Below, in pieces: positions 43,912 to 51,819 of a stretch of DNA of 64,000 nt. How positions within the stretch are numbered: position 1 is the first letter of the stretch; each line of letters starts with the position of its first letter. The stretch comes from Mesorhizobium temperatum (GTDB taxonomy: Bacteria; Pseudomonadota; Alphaproteobacteria; Rhizobiales; Rhizobiaceae), in NCBI RefSeq assembly GCF_002284575.1, contig NZ_NPKJ01000053.1, positions 1 to 64,000 on the forward strand, read 5' to 3'. The position numbers and the translations under genes are program-made. Below the pieces are notes generated by a model. It saw only the letters and a program-made list of their open reading frames with translations, had not been told where the DNA came from and did not search any database.

Positions 43912-43941
43912 GTGTCCCGTGCCACCCTTGGCACGGGACAC
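43912..43941 (+). other. 13-bp perfect stem-loop between binding-protein and permease genes
   Basis: GTGTCCCGTGCCA (43912-43924) pairs perfectly with TGGCACGGGACAC (43929-43941) around a 4-base CCCT loop. It lacks a T-run, so it is more likely an mRNA 3'-end stabiliser or partial attenuator that favours high binding-protein levels over the permeases, as in maltose-type operons. Confidence 0.8.
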
Positions 43942-43996
43942 AGTTCAGATAAATTCCATTGTCGAGACGACCCACGTGACCGAAGCGGGACTGACC

Positions 43997-44944
43997 ATGC
44001 TCAATCGGACTGCGGACAGCGTTGCCCGGGCTACGCCTGAGCCGTTGGCCCGCAAGGTCCGGGGCATCAGCGACAAGGGCCTCGCCTGGCTGTTCATCTC
44101 GCCGACGATCCTGTTGCTGCTCGCCATCAATATCTTCCCGCTGTTCTGGGCGATCTATCTGTCCTTCACCAACTACCGCGCCAATCGCCCCAACGAGGTG
44201 GTCAGGAATGTCGGCCTTGCCAACTACAAGCGCATCCTCGGCGACCAGGATATCTGGATCGCCATGCAGACGACGGCGCATTTCGTGTTCTGGACCATTC
44301 TGCTGCAGACGCTGATCGGTTTTACCCTCGCCTGGCTGATCGACCGGAAGTTTCGCGGCCACGCCTTCTGGACGACCATCATTCTCGTGCCGATGATGCT
44401 GTCGCCGGCAGTCGTCGGCAATTTCTGGCGCTTCCTCTACGAGCCGCAGATCGGTCTGTTCGCCTATGCCATCTCGTTCGTCACCGGCATTCCGGCAACG
44501 CAGATCGGCATGCTCTCCAACGTGTCGCTGGCGCCGTGGTCGATCGTCATCGTCGATACCTGGATGTGGACCCCTTACGTGATGCTGATTTGTCTCGCCG
44601 GCCTGCGCTCGATCCCCGAATACATCTACGAGGCAGCCGAGGTCGACCGTGCCTCCAACTGGCGGCAGTTCTGGTCGATCACGCTGCCGATGGCGCTGCC
44701 CTTCATCATGCTGGCGGTGCTGTTTCGCGGTATCGAGAACTTCAAGATGTTCGACATGGTCAACCTGCTCACCGGCGGCGGACCGGGATCGACCACCGAG
44801 GTCGCCTCGATCACGCTGAAGCGGCAGGCCTTCGAAAGCTGGCGAACGGGCTATTCCTCAGCCTTCGCCATCATCCTGTTCGTTGCGGTATTTGGGCTGG
44901 CCAACATCTACGTCAAGGCGCTCAACAAGGTGAAGCAGAGATGA
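43997..44944 (+). CDS. ABC transporter permease 1 (MalF-type)
   Basis: A 315-residue inner-membrane permease with six membrane segments. The cytoplasmic EAA loop (YIYEAAEVDRASNWRQFWSITLPMALP) that docks on the ATPase is clear, and TGGGPGSTTEV near the C-terminus is typical of carbohydrate permeases. The Met at 43997 starts the protein just before the first membrane segment; the upstream frame includes the spacer hairpin. Its stop overlaps the start of permease 2 by 4 bp (ATGA). Confidence 0.93.
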   Translation: MLNRTADSVARATPEPLARKVRGISDKGLAWLFISPTILLLLAINIFPLFWAIYLSFTNYRANRPNEVVRNVGLANYKRILGDQDIWIAMQTTAHFVFWTILLQTLIGFTLAWLIDRKFRGHAFWTTIILVPMMLSPAVVGNFWRFLYEPQIGLFAYAISFVTGIPATQIGMLSNVSLAPWSIVIVDTWMWTPYVMLICLAGLRSIPEYIYEAAEVDRASNWRQFWSITLPMALPFIMLAVLFRGIENFKMFDMVNLLTGGGPGSTTEVASITLKRQAFESWRTGYSSAFAIILFVAVFGLANIYVKALNKVKQR

Positions 44945-45891
44945 GCCTGACGTCAGCCCATTCGGTCGTCGCACCCTCGGCCACGTCGAAGCGCGTCGCC
45001 GGCACGATCATCGTGCTTTACGCACTGATCTCGATCGTGCCGCTGCTGTGGATCTTCGCCACCAGCTTCAAGACACCGCCGGACTCGATCGCCTATCCGC
45101 CCAAGATCCTGTTCCAGCCGAGCCTCGAGGGCTACTGCAATTTGTTCTCGACCCGCACCCGGCAGACGCCGGAATACATCAACTCGCTGGGACCGGCGAC
45201 GGGCGTCTGCGATGAGACAGTGCGCAAGCGCAACATGGTGATCGCCGGCCCGTCCAACTTCATGCCGCGCTTCATCAATTCGCTGATCATCGCCTTCGGC
45301 TCGACCTTCTGCGCGGTGTTCCTCGGCACGTTGTCGGCCTATGGCTTCTCGCGCTTCAAGGTGCCGCTGGCCGACGACCTCCTGTTCTTCATCCTGTCGA
45401 CACGGATGATGCCGCCGATCGCGGTCGCTATTCCCATCTACCTGATGTACCGCGAGCTTGGCCTGTCGGACACCGCGCTCGGAATGATCCTGCTCTACAC
45501 GGCGGTCAATGTGTCGCTTGCGGTGTGGCTGCTGAAGGGCTTCATCGACGAGATCCCGCGCGAATACGAGGAAGCGGCGATGATCGACGGCTATACGCGG
45601 CTGCAGGCCTTCTGGCGCACCGTGCTGCCGCAGGCGACCACCGGCATTGCCGCGACGGCAATCTTCTGCCTGATCTTTGCCTGGAACGAATATGCGTTCG
45701 CCGCCCTTTTGACCTCGGGCACGGCGCAGACCGCACCGCCCTTCATCCCGACCATCATCGGCGAAGGCGGCCAGGACTGGCCGGCGGTCGCCGCTGGAAC
45801 GACGATCTTCCTGGTGCCGATCCTGGTGTTCACCATCCTGCTTCGCAAGCAGTTGCTGCGCGGCATCACCTTCGGCGCGGTGCGCAAATGA
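44941..45891 (+). CDS. ABC transporter permease 2 (MalG-type)
   Basis: A 316-residue permease with six membrane segments and EAA loop EYEEAAMIDGYTRLQAFWRTVLP. The first periplasmic loop is longer than usual (about residues 50-105, with a possible Cys pair). It pairs with permease 1 to form the channel and overlaps it by 4 bp. A palindromic repeat of about 140 bp separates it from the next gene. Confidence 0.93.
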   Translation: MSLTSAHSVVAPSATSKRVAGTIIVLYALISIVPLLWIFATSFKTPPDSIAYPPKILFQPSLEGYCNLFSTRTRQTPEYINSLGPATGVCDETVRKRNMVIAGPSNFMPRFINSLIIAFGSTFCAVFLGTLSAYGFSRFKVPLADDLLFFILSTRMMPPIAVAIPIYLMYRELGLSDTALGMILLYTAVNVSLAVWLLKGFIDEIPREYEEAAMIDGYTRLQAFWRTVLPQATTGIAATAIFCLIFAWNEYAFAALLTSGTAQTAPPFIPTIIGEGGQDWPAVAAGTTIFLVPILVFTILLRKQLLRGITFGAVRK

Positions 45892-45935
45892 GCAACACGG
45901 CGACTCAGCAGCAGATATGGAAGCGGCGCCGCGGC

Positions 45936-46073
45936 AGCGCCCCTTCTCCCCGTAAACGGGGAGAAGATGCCGGCAGGCAGATGAGGGGCAGCGCAAGCTT
46001 TCCAGATTTTGGCGCCGCCCCTCTTCCGGCCCTTCGGGCCACCTTCTCCCCGTGTAGTGACGGGGAGAAGGGG
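45936..46073. repeat. palindromic repeat within the ABC/Dha operon
   Basis: CCCCTTCTCCCCGT (45940-45953) pairs with ACGGGGAGAAGGGG (46060-46073), each arm also carrying an inner CTCCCCG...CGGGGAG stem. It belongs to the family at 13891 and 34981 but lies between co-directional operon genes, so it could weaken expression of everything downstream. Confidence 0.82.
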
Positions 46074-46090
46074 TCGCGGAGTTTGTCATC

Positions 46091-46294
46091 ATGACCCGTC
46101 GTACCCATACCAAACGCTCGCCCTGGCCGCGCGCCCTCCGTCGCGGACTGATGGAGAATATCGCTACCGCGATCATCGCCATTGGCTTCCTGATGCTGTT
46201 CCAGCCCTTCGCGCTGTCGCTCTACACTTATTCGTTCATCACCATGCTCGCCGGCACGGCGATGTTCATCATCGTCTCGAAATTTCCGGAGTAG
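46091..46294 (+). CDS. 67-residue two-helix membrane protein of the ABC operon
   Basis: A very basic N-terminus (MTRRTHTKRSPWPRALRRG) is followed by two hydrophobic helices (about residues 22-42 and 45-62) and ends KFPE, consistent with a small inner-membrane protein whose N-terminus faces the cytoplasm. I know no named family. It lies between permease and ATPase genes with a 3-bp gap to the latter, so it may be an accessory subunit of the importer, comparable in position to small membrane genes in rhizobial glycerol ABC operons. Confidence 0.75.
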   Translation: MTRRTHTKRSPWPRALRRGLMENIATAIIAIGFLMLFQPFALSLYTYSFITMLAGTAMFIIVSKFPE

Positions 46295-46297
46295 ACG

Positions 46298-47410
46298 ATG
46301 GCGGAGATCAGGGTCGAGCATCTGAGAAAGGCATTCGGCGATTTCGTCGCCGTGCAGGATTCCAACTTCGTCGTCGGGGATGGCGAGTTCTTCGTCATGC
46401 TGGGGCCGTCGGGTTGCGGCAAGACGACGACGTTGCGCATGATTGCCGGGCTCGAACTGCCGACCGGCGGCAAGATCCTGCTCGGTGGCGAGGACGTCAC
46501 CATGCGGCGTGCCCGCGAGCGCGACATCGCCTTCGTCTTCCAGCTGTTCGCGCTCTATCCGCACATGAACGTGCGCAAGAACATCGGTTTCCCGCTGTTG
46601 GCGCAAGGCATGCCCGGCATCGAAATCCGCCAGCGCGTCGAAGAGACGGCGAAGCTGTTGCGCATCGACCATCTGCTCAACAAATCGGTCTCCGGCCTTG
46701 CCGGCGGCGATCGCCAGCGCGTGGCGCTCGGCCGCGCCATCGTGCGGCGGCCAAAATGCTTCCTGATGGACGAGCCGCTCGGCACGCTCGACACCGAATT
46801 CCGCGATCTCATGGTCCATGAGCTGCGCGAACTGCACAACCGCATCCATGCCACCACCGTCTACGTCACGCATGACCAGATGGAAGCGATGTCGATGGCC
46901 GACAAGATCGCGGTTATGAACCACGGCGTCATCGAACAGTTCGGCACGCCGCGCGAAATCTACGACCGGCCGGCGACCATGTTCGTCGCCGATTTCATCG
47001 GCTCGCCGCCGATGAACTTTCTCGGCTTCGGCGGCGGGCTTTCAAAGGGTGCCAGGGAGATCGTGGTGCAAGGTGCCAAAGTGGCGGTGCCGGAGGTGCG
47101 CGAGGACATCGCGCCGGCCGACATGGCGCTCGGCATCCGACCGGAACACATCCGCTTCGACGACGCGTCGAAGCTGCGCGGCGCCATCTATGGCACCGAA
47201 TATCTCGGCACCACGCAGATCGTTGCGGTGGAGACATCCGGCGGCATCATCAAGGCGCGGGTGCCGGCCGAAATCCGGCTCAATGCGGGCGACCATGTCG
47301 GCCTGGCGCTGAGCAGCGCACGGCTGTCGCTGTTCGAGAAGGGCTCTGGCCGCGCGGTGCGAACCGCAATCCATGACGGGGCTTCCCAGGGAAGAGCGCA
47401 TCATGGCTGA
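46298..47410 (+). CDS. ABC transporter ATP-binding protein 1 (MalK/UgpC-like)
   Basis: A 370-residue ATPase with Walker A GPSGCGKTT (36-44), Q-loop FQLFALYPH and Walker B CFLMDEP (154-160), plus a C-terminal TOBE-type regulatory domain. The signature that should read LSGGQ is LAGGD (SGLAGGDRQR, 133-140 or so), an unusual change at the serine that contacts ATP. With ATPase 2, which has a normal signature, it would form a heterodimer with asymmetric sites. Its stop overlaps the next start. Confidence 0.92.
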   Translation: MAEIRVEHLRKAFGDFVAVQDSNFVVGDGEFFVMLGPSGCGKTTTLRMIAGLELPTGGKILLGGEDVTMRRARERDIAFVFQLFALYPHMNVRKNIGFPLLAQGMPGIEIRQRVEETAKLLRIDHLLNKSVSGLAGGDRQRVALGRAIVRRPKCFLMDEPLGTLDTEFRDLMVHELRELHNRIHATTVYVTHDQMEAMSMADKIAVMNHGVIEQFGTPREIYDRPATMFVADFIGSPPMNFLGFGGGLSKGAREIVVQGAKVAVPEVREDIAPADMALGIRPEHIRFDDASKLRGAIYGTEYLGTTQIVAVETSGGIIKARVPAEIRLNAGDHVGLALSSARLSLFEKGSGRAVRTAIHDGASQGRAHHG

Positions 47411-48422
47411 CGTGCAGATCAAAGGCGTGACCAAGAGCTTCGGCGAACATGTCGCCGTTGACACTCTCGATCTGCACGTCGCCGATGGCGAATTCGTCGT
47501 GCTGCTCGGCCCGACCGGCGCCGGCAAGACGACCACGCTGCGGCTGATCGCCGGATTGGAACGGCCGGATATGGGCTCGATCCATATCGGCGGCCGCGAT
47601 GCGACAATGTTGTCGCCGGCCGAGCGCGACACGGCCTTCGTCTTCCAGCAATATTCGCTCTATCCGCATCTGTCGGTCTACGACAACCTGGCCTTTCCGC
47701 TGCGCTCGCCAGCGCGGCGGCTGGGCGAGGACGCGGTGCGCCGCCGCGTCGAGGAGGTGGCCAAGATGGTGCGTATCCACCACAAGCTGAACAACCGCTC
47801 CACCAAGCTTTCCGGCGGCGAGATGCAGCGCGTCGCCATCGGGCGCGCCCTGGTACGCAAGCCCTCGATCTATCTGATGGACGAGCCGCTGTCGTCGCTC
47901 GATGCCAAGCTGCGCGCCGACCTCCGGCTCGAGCTCAAGCGCATCCAGGCCGAGCTCGGCGCCACCATGCTTTATGTCACGCACGACCAGATCGAAGCGA
48001 TGACGATGGCCGATCGCATCGGCATTCTCGCCGACGGCGTGCTGGTGCAGATCGGCACGCCACGCACCATCTACTCGGAGCCGGCAAACCTTCATGTCGC
48101 CGCAAGGCTCGGCCAGCCGGCGATCAATCTGTTGCCGACCGGCCTGCTGCCGGATGGCGATATGCCGGCGGGAACCAAAACGATCGGCGCGCGTACAGAA
48201 CATCTGTCGATCGGCAAGGCATCCAATGGCCCCGCCGACGGCGTTGTTAACTGGGTCGAACATTTGGGCGACCAGAAACACCTGCATGTGACGGTGGGGA
48301 GCAGAAAGCTGGTGACGCTGACCGACCCCGACATCCAATTGGAAAAGGGCGACCGGGTGATTATCCGCTACCGGGCGCCGCTGTTCTTCGACCAGGCCGG
48401 CAATAGGATTGCAAACCGATGA
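47403..48422 (+). CDS. ABC transporter ATP-binding protein 2 (MalK/UgpC-like)
   Basis: A 339-residue ATPase with Walker A GPTGAGKTT (36-44), standard signature LSGGE (136-140) and Walker B YLMDEPLSSLD, then a TOBE domain. It overlaps ATPase 1 by 8 bp and DhaL by 4 bp. Having two ATPases is the pattern of rhizobial glycerol-type importers. ATG 47403 is preferred over an in-frame Met at 47373. Confidence 0.92.
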   Translation: MADVQIKGVTKSFGEHVAVDTLDLHVADGEFVVLLGPTGAGKTTTLRLIAGLERPDMGSIHIGGRDATMLSPAERDTAFVFQQYSLYPHLSVYDNLAFPLRSPARRLGEDAVRRRVEEVAKMVRIHHKLNNRSTKLSGGEMQRVAIGRALVRKPSIYLMDEPLSSLDAKLRADLRLELKRIQAELGATMLYVTHDQIEAMTMADRIGILADGVLVQIGTPRTIYSEPANLHVAARLGQPAINLLPTGLLPDGDMPAGTKTIGARTEHLSIGKASNGPADGVVNWVEHLGDQKHLHVTVGSRKLVTLTDPDIQLEKGDRVIIRYRAPLFFDQAGNRIANR

Positions 48423-49054
48423 GCGCTGAGACGATGGTCAAGACTGGGACGATGGTCAAGGTTGACCTGAAGACGCTGATATCCGTCACCGCCGACACGA
48501 TTGCCGCCCACGCGGACGAGCTGACCGCGCTCGACCAGGCGATCGGCGACGGCGACCATGGGCTGAACATGAAGCGCGGCTTCGAGGCAGTGCGGGCGGA
48601 GGCCGAGGGGTTTGCTGCAAAGCCATTGCCGGAGGCGCTGAAGGCGATCGGCACCAAGCTGGTGATGACGGTGGGCGGGGCATCGGGACCGCTGTTCGGG
48701 ACGCTGTTCATGGCGCTCGGCAAGGAGATTTCCGCAGAGCCGGATCGCGCCAATCTGGCTATGGCTTTCGGCAAGGCAATCGAGGCGGTGGCAGCCAGGG
48801 GCAAGTCGCAGGTCGGGCAAAAGACCATGCTCGACGTGCTGCAGCCAGTGCATGAGGCGCTGTTGCAGGGAAAGACGGCAGCGGAAATCGCCGATGTCGT
48901 GGACCGTGCAGCCGATGCCACCGTGCCGATGAAGGCATTGCGCGGACGCGCTTCGTTCCTTGGCGACCGCTCGATCGGCCATATGGATGCCGGCGGGCGC
49001 TCGGTCGCGCTTCTGGTGCGAGCTGTCGTCGAAAGCATCGAGGGGCACGCATGA
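48419..49054 (+). CDS. dhaL: DhaL, ADP-binding subunit of PTS-type dihydroxyacetone kinase
   Basis: Holds ADP/ATP as a bound cofactor and transfers its phosphate to dihydroxyacetone on DhaK. The 211-residue protein has the Mg-ADP-binding aspartates in LDQAIGDGDHG (Asp39, Asp44, Asp46), GGASGPLFGTLF and the C-terminal SFLGDRSIGHMDAGG. The bound ADP would be rephosphorylated by DhaM. It begins within the end of ATPase 2 and ends within the start of DhaM (ATGA), so production is coupled. Confidence 0.95.
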   Translation: MSAETMVKTGTMVKVDLKTLISVTADTIAAHADELTALDQAIGDGDHGLNMKRGFEAVRAEAEGFAAKPLPEALKAIGTKLVMTVGGASGPLFGTLFMALGKEISAEPDRANLAMAFGKAIEAVAARGKSQVGQKTMLDVLQPVHEALLQGKTAAEIADVVDRAADATVPMKALRGRASFLGDRSIGHMDAGGRSVALLVRAVVESIEGHA

Positions 49055-49440
49055 GCAATGTCGGCATCGTCATCGTATCGCATTCACCGCTGGTCGCCGA
49101 GGGCACGGCCGACATGGTGCGCCAGATGGTCGGCGACGAAGTGCCGCTTGCATGGTGCGGCGGAAACGGCCATGGCGGGCTGGGAACCAATGTCGAGGCG
49201 ATCATAGGCGCGATCGACAAGGCCTGGTCGGAGGCAGGTGTCGCCATACTTGTCGATCTCGGCGGCGCCGAGACCAACAGCGAGATGGCGGTCGAGATGA
49301 TCGGCGAGCCGCGCGCGCACAAGATCATCGTCTGCAATGCGCCGATCGTCGAGGGCGCGGTGATGGCGGCGACGGAGGCGTCCGGCGGCGCCTCGCTAAG
49401 GGAAGTGGTGGCGACGGCACACGAATTGTCGCCATCGTGA
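49051..49440 (+). CDS. dhaM: DhaM, EIIA-type phosphocarrier
   Basis: A 129-residue stand-alone EIIA(Man)-fold protein with the phospho-histidine His11 in IVIVSHSPLVAEG. It passes phosphate from HPr to the ADP held by DhaL. In E. coli DhaM is fused to HPr and a piece of EI; here only the IIA part is present, and HPr and EI follow as separate genes. It overlaps dhaL by 4 bp and HPr starts shortly after its stop. Confidence 0.94.
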   Translation: MSNVGIVIVSHSPLVAEGTADMVRQMVGDEVPLAWCGGNGHGGLGTNVEAIIGAIDKAWSEAGVAILVDLGGAETNSEMAVEMIGEPRAHKIIVCNAPIVEGAVMAATEASGGASLREVVATAHELSPS

Positions 49441-49461
49441 ATGAACAGGAATTTTGACTCA

Positions 49462-49764
49462 ATGTCCGCATCCGCCGAAGCCACCGTTCTGATCACCCAT
49501 GAGGTCGGCCTGCATGCGCGCCCTTCGGTGAAGTTCACCAAGCTCGCCAAGAGATTTTCGGCTGAGGTCGAAGTGGCGCTCGCCGCCAACGGGCCGTGGC
49601 TCGACGCCAAGAGCATCGTCAAGGTGATGGCGGCCAAGGCGCCGAAAGGCACGGTGCTGCATATCCGAGCGAGGGGTGACGGCGCCGGCGAGGCGGTCGG
49701 CGCGCTGGTCGAGCTGGTGCGGCGCGATTTCGACGAGGGCGTGGACCATGCCCGAACCGCTTAG
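49462..49764 (+). CDS. HPr-family phosphocarrier
   Basis: A 100-residue HPr with phospho-acceptor His18 in HEVGLHARPSVKF and a Ser51 in AKSIVKVM, at the place of regulatory Ser46. It takes phosphate from EI and hands it to DhaM. I prefer the Met at 49462 (after AGGAATTTTG) to the in-frame Met at 49441. Its end overlaps the EI start by 17 bp. As a free-standing HPr in a Dha operon it differs from the fused E. coli form. Confidence 0.93.
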   Translation: MSASAEATVLITHEVGLHARPSVKFTKLAKRFSAEVEVALAANGPWLDAKSIVKVMAAKAPKGTVLHIRARGDGAGEAVGALVELVRRDFDEGVDHARTA

Positions 49765-51349
49765 GCTGCAGGGGATTTCGGCTTCGGCCGGCTATGCCGA
49801 AGGGCCGCTGTTCAACCTCGATCCGGTTGTCGCGCGCTATGGCCGTAAGGCGACCGCCGCGGACGAGAGGCTGGCGCTCGAAACGGCAATCAAGGCAGCG
49901 ACAGGCCGGCTCGCTAAGCTGATCGAAGCGACCAAAGGCGACGCCGCCGACATTCTCGAATTCCAGCTCGCCATGCTGGAGGACGATGCGCTGACCGGCC
50001 CGGCCTTTGCCGCGATTGCCGCCGGCCAGCCGGCCGATGTGGCATGGCGGCAGGCGCTCGACGCCGAAATTGTGGGCTACGAAACGTCAGACCAGGACTA
50101 TTTCCGGGCGCGCGCCGCCGACATGCGCGACATACGTGATCAGGTGCTGCGCGCGTTGACCGCGGACAGCGAGGCTGCCGCGCCGGCAGGAGCTATCTTC
50201 TACGGCGAGGACATCGCGCCGACGCGCTTTCTCGAAACCGACTGGAGTTCCGGCGGCGGCATTGCGCTGAAAGCGGGCAGTGCCGCCAGCCACGTCGCCA
50301 TGCTGGCGCGTTCGCGCGGCGTGCCGATGATCGTGGGACTTGGGGCAGTCGGGCTCGGTGCTTCGCCGGCTCATCTTGCCGGCGTCGCCCTGCTCGATGC
50401 CGAGCATGGCGGCATCGTCTTGGCGCCATCAAGGGCAGAGTTCGAGGCGTTCCGGCGATCGTCGTCGTCTTTCGCGGCGCGTCGCGACAGGGCGGAAACT
50501 TTTTTGGCCCGGCCGGCGGTGACGAAAGCCGGCACGGCGGTGCGGGTGCAGGTCAACATCGCCGATCCGTCCGATGTCGACAACATCGATGTCTCGACCT
50601 GCGACGGCGTCGGGCTGATGCGAACCGAGTTCCTGTTCGGCAAAACGCTGCCGGACGAGGAAACCCAGTATCGCACCTACCGCAAGGTGCTCGAATGGGC
50701 TGAAGGCAGACCGGTGACCATTCGCACCGTCGACGCCGGCGGCGACAAGCCGGTGCCAGGCTTCACCGTGGCGGAAACTAATCCCTTCCTTGGCCTGCGC
50801 GGCATCAGGCTGTCGCTGGCAAGACCGGAGGTTTTTCGGCTGCAGATCAGGGCGCTGCTGCGCGCCGCCGTGCATGGCAATCTGAAGGTGATGTTCCCGA
50901 TGGTCTCCGTTAGGGACGAATATGAACGTGCCGCCGCGCTCTTCGCGGAAGAGCAGGCCGCGCTTTCCACGTGCGGCGTCGCGCAAAAAATGCCGCCGCT
51001 TGGCATCATGGTCGAGGTGCCGTCGGTGGCGATCGCTCCTGAGGCTTTTACCGAGGTCGCCTTCTTTTCGATCGGCTCGAACGACCTGACGCAGTATGTG
51101 ATGGCGGCGGCGCGCGACAACGCGTTGGTTGCGCATCTCAATTCGATCAGGCATCCGGCCGTGCTTCGGCTGATCGCCTCGGTTGCGGCGTTCGGCCGCG
51201 TGCAAAGGATTCCGGTCAGCCTATGCGGCGACGCCGGCGGCGATCCGGCGGCAATCCCGGCGCTGATTGAGACCGGCCTGCGCGACCTTTCCGTGGTTCC
51301 CGCCCAGCTCGCAATGGCCAAGGCGGCCATTGCGGACGTTTCGATCTAG
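49748..51349 (+). CDS. Full-length PTS Enzyme I (PEP-protein phosphotransferase)
   Basis: A 533-residue EI that autophosphorylates with PEP and phosphorylates HPr. It has the phospho-His182 in GSAASHVAMLAR, the PEP-binding barrel with GLMRTEFLF and GSNDLTQYVMAAAR, and the active-site Cys493 in SLCGDAGGDP. Unlike the C-terminal EI stub of E. coli DhaM it is complete, and no N-terminal GAF domain (as in the nitrogen PTS EI) is present. It starts within the HPr gene, so the two are coupled. Confidence 0.93.
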   Translation: MPEPLRLQGISASAGYAEGPLFNLDPVVARYGRKATAADERLALETAIKAATGRLAKLIEATKGDAADILEFQLAMLEDDALTGPAFAAIAAGQPADVAWRQALDAEIVGYETSDQDYFRARAADMRDIRDQVLRALTADSEAAAPAGAIFYGEDIAPTRFLETDWSSGGGIALKAGSAASHVAMLARSRGVPMIVGLGAVGLGASPAHLAGVALLDAEHGGIVLAPSRAEFEAFRRSSSSFAARRDRAETFLARPAVTKAGTAVRVQVNIADPSDVDNIDVSTCDGVGLMRTEFLFGKTLPDEETQYRTYRKVLEWAEGRPVTIRTVDAGGDKPVPGFTVAETNPFLGLRGIRLSLARPEVFRLQIRALLRAAVHGNLKVMFPMVSVRDEYERAAALFAEEQAALSTCGVAQKMPPLGIMVEVPSVAIAPEAFTEVAFFSIGSNDLTQYVMAAARDNALVAHLNSIRHPAVLRLIASVAAFGRVQRIPVSLCGDAGGDPAAIPALIETGLRDLSVVPAQLAMAKAAIADVSI

Positions 51350-51357
51350 GCACCGGC

Positions 51358-51783
51358 ATGGCCGACAAGACACCTGAAGCCGGCTCCGAAGAGGCGATCC
51401 GCGCCTATAAGACGATCCTGTCGCAGGTCCTCGACCAGCGCCCGTCCGGGATGCGCCAGCGCCTCGCCGACGCGTTGGGCAAGCATCGCAGCTTCGTCAC
51501 CCAGATTTCCAGCCCGGCCTATTCGATCCCGATCCCGTCAAAACATTTGCCGGCTATTTTCTCCGTCTGCCATTTCAGCCCGGCCGAACGCGACCATTTT
51601 CTAGCCGCCTACCATCAGGCGCATCCCGGGAAAATGTCGGTGGCATCAGGCATGCGCAAGACGCGGCATGTCTCGCTGATCGTTCCCGATTTCGGCGACG
51701 ACAAGCAGAATGCGGCGCTCGATCGGGCGGTCAACGATTTCATCCAGAAGATCACCAGCATCGCCGGCAAGGGCGGGACATAG
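51358..51783 (+). CDS. Unnamed 141-residue protein with helix-turn-helix-like segment
   Basis: Lies 8 bp after EI and 36 bp before dhaK in the same operon. Residues about 30-75 (MRQRLADALGKHRSFVTQIS... then LPAIFSVCHFSPAERDHFLAAY) look like a Cro/CI-type helix-turn-helix followed by a helical pack, but the fit to a known family is not certain. The C-terminal part has a hydrophobic strand (HVSLIVPDFGDDKQN) and a helix. A regulator of the operon or of phosphotransfer are both possible; I know no characterised homologue. Confidence 0.75.
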   Translation: MADKTPEAGSEEAIRAYKTILSQVLDQRPSGMRQRLADALGKHRSFVTQISSPAYSIPIPSKHLPAIFSVCHFSPAERDHFLAAYHQAHPGKMSVASGMRKTRHVSLIVPDFGDDKQNAALDRAVNDFIQKITSIAGKGGT

Positions 51784-51819
51784 TCGCGCCAAGTTCAGCT
51801 ATTTCGGGAGGAGACGGCC

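Noticed and set aside
49748..51349. Enzyme I considered as the nitrogen-PTS PtsP
   Set aside because: There is no N-terminal GAF domain and the gene lies in a Dha operon beside HPr and DhaM.
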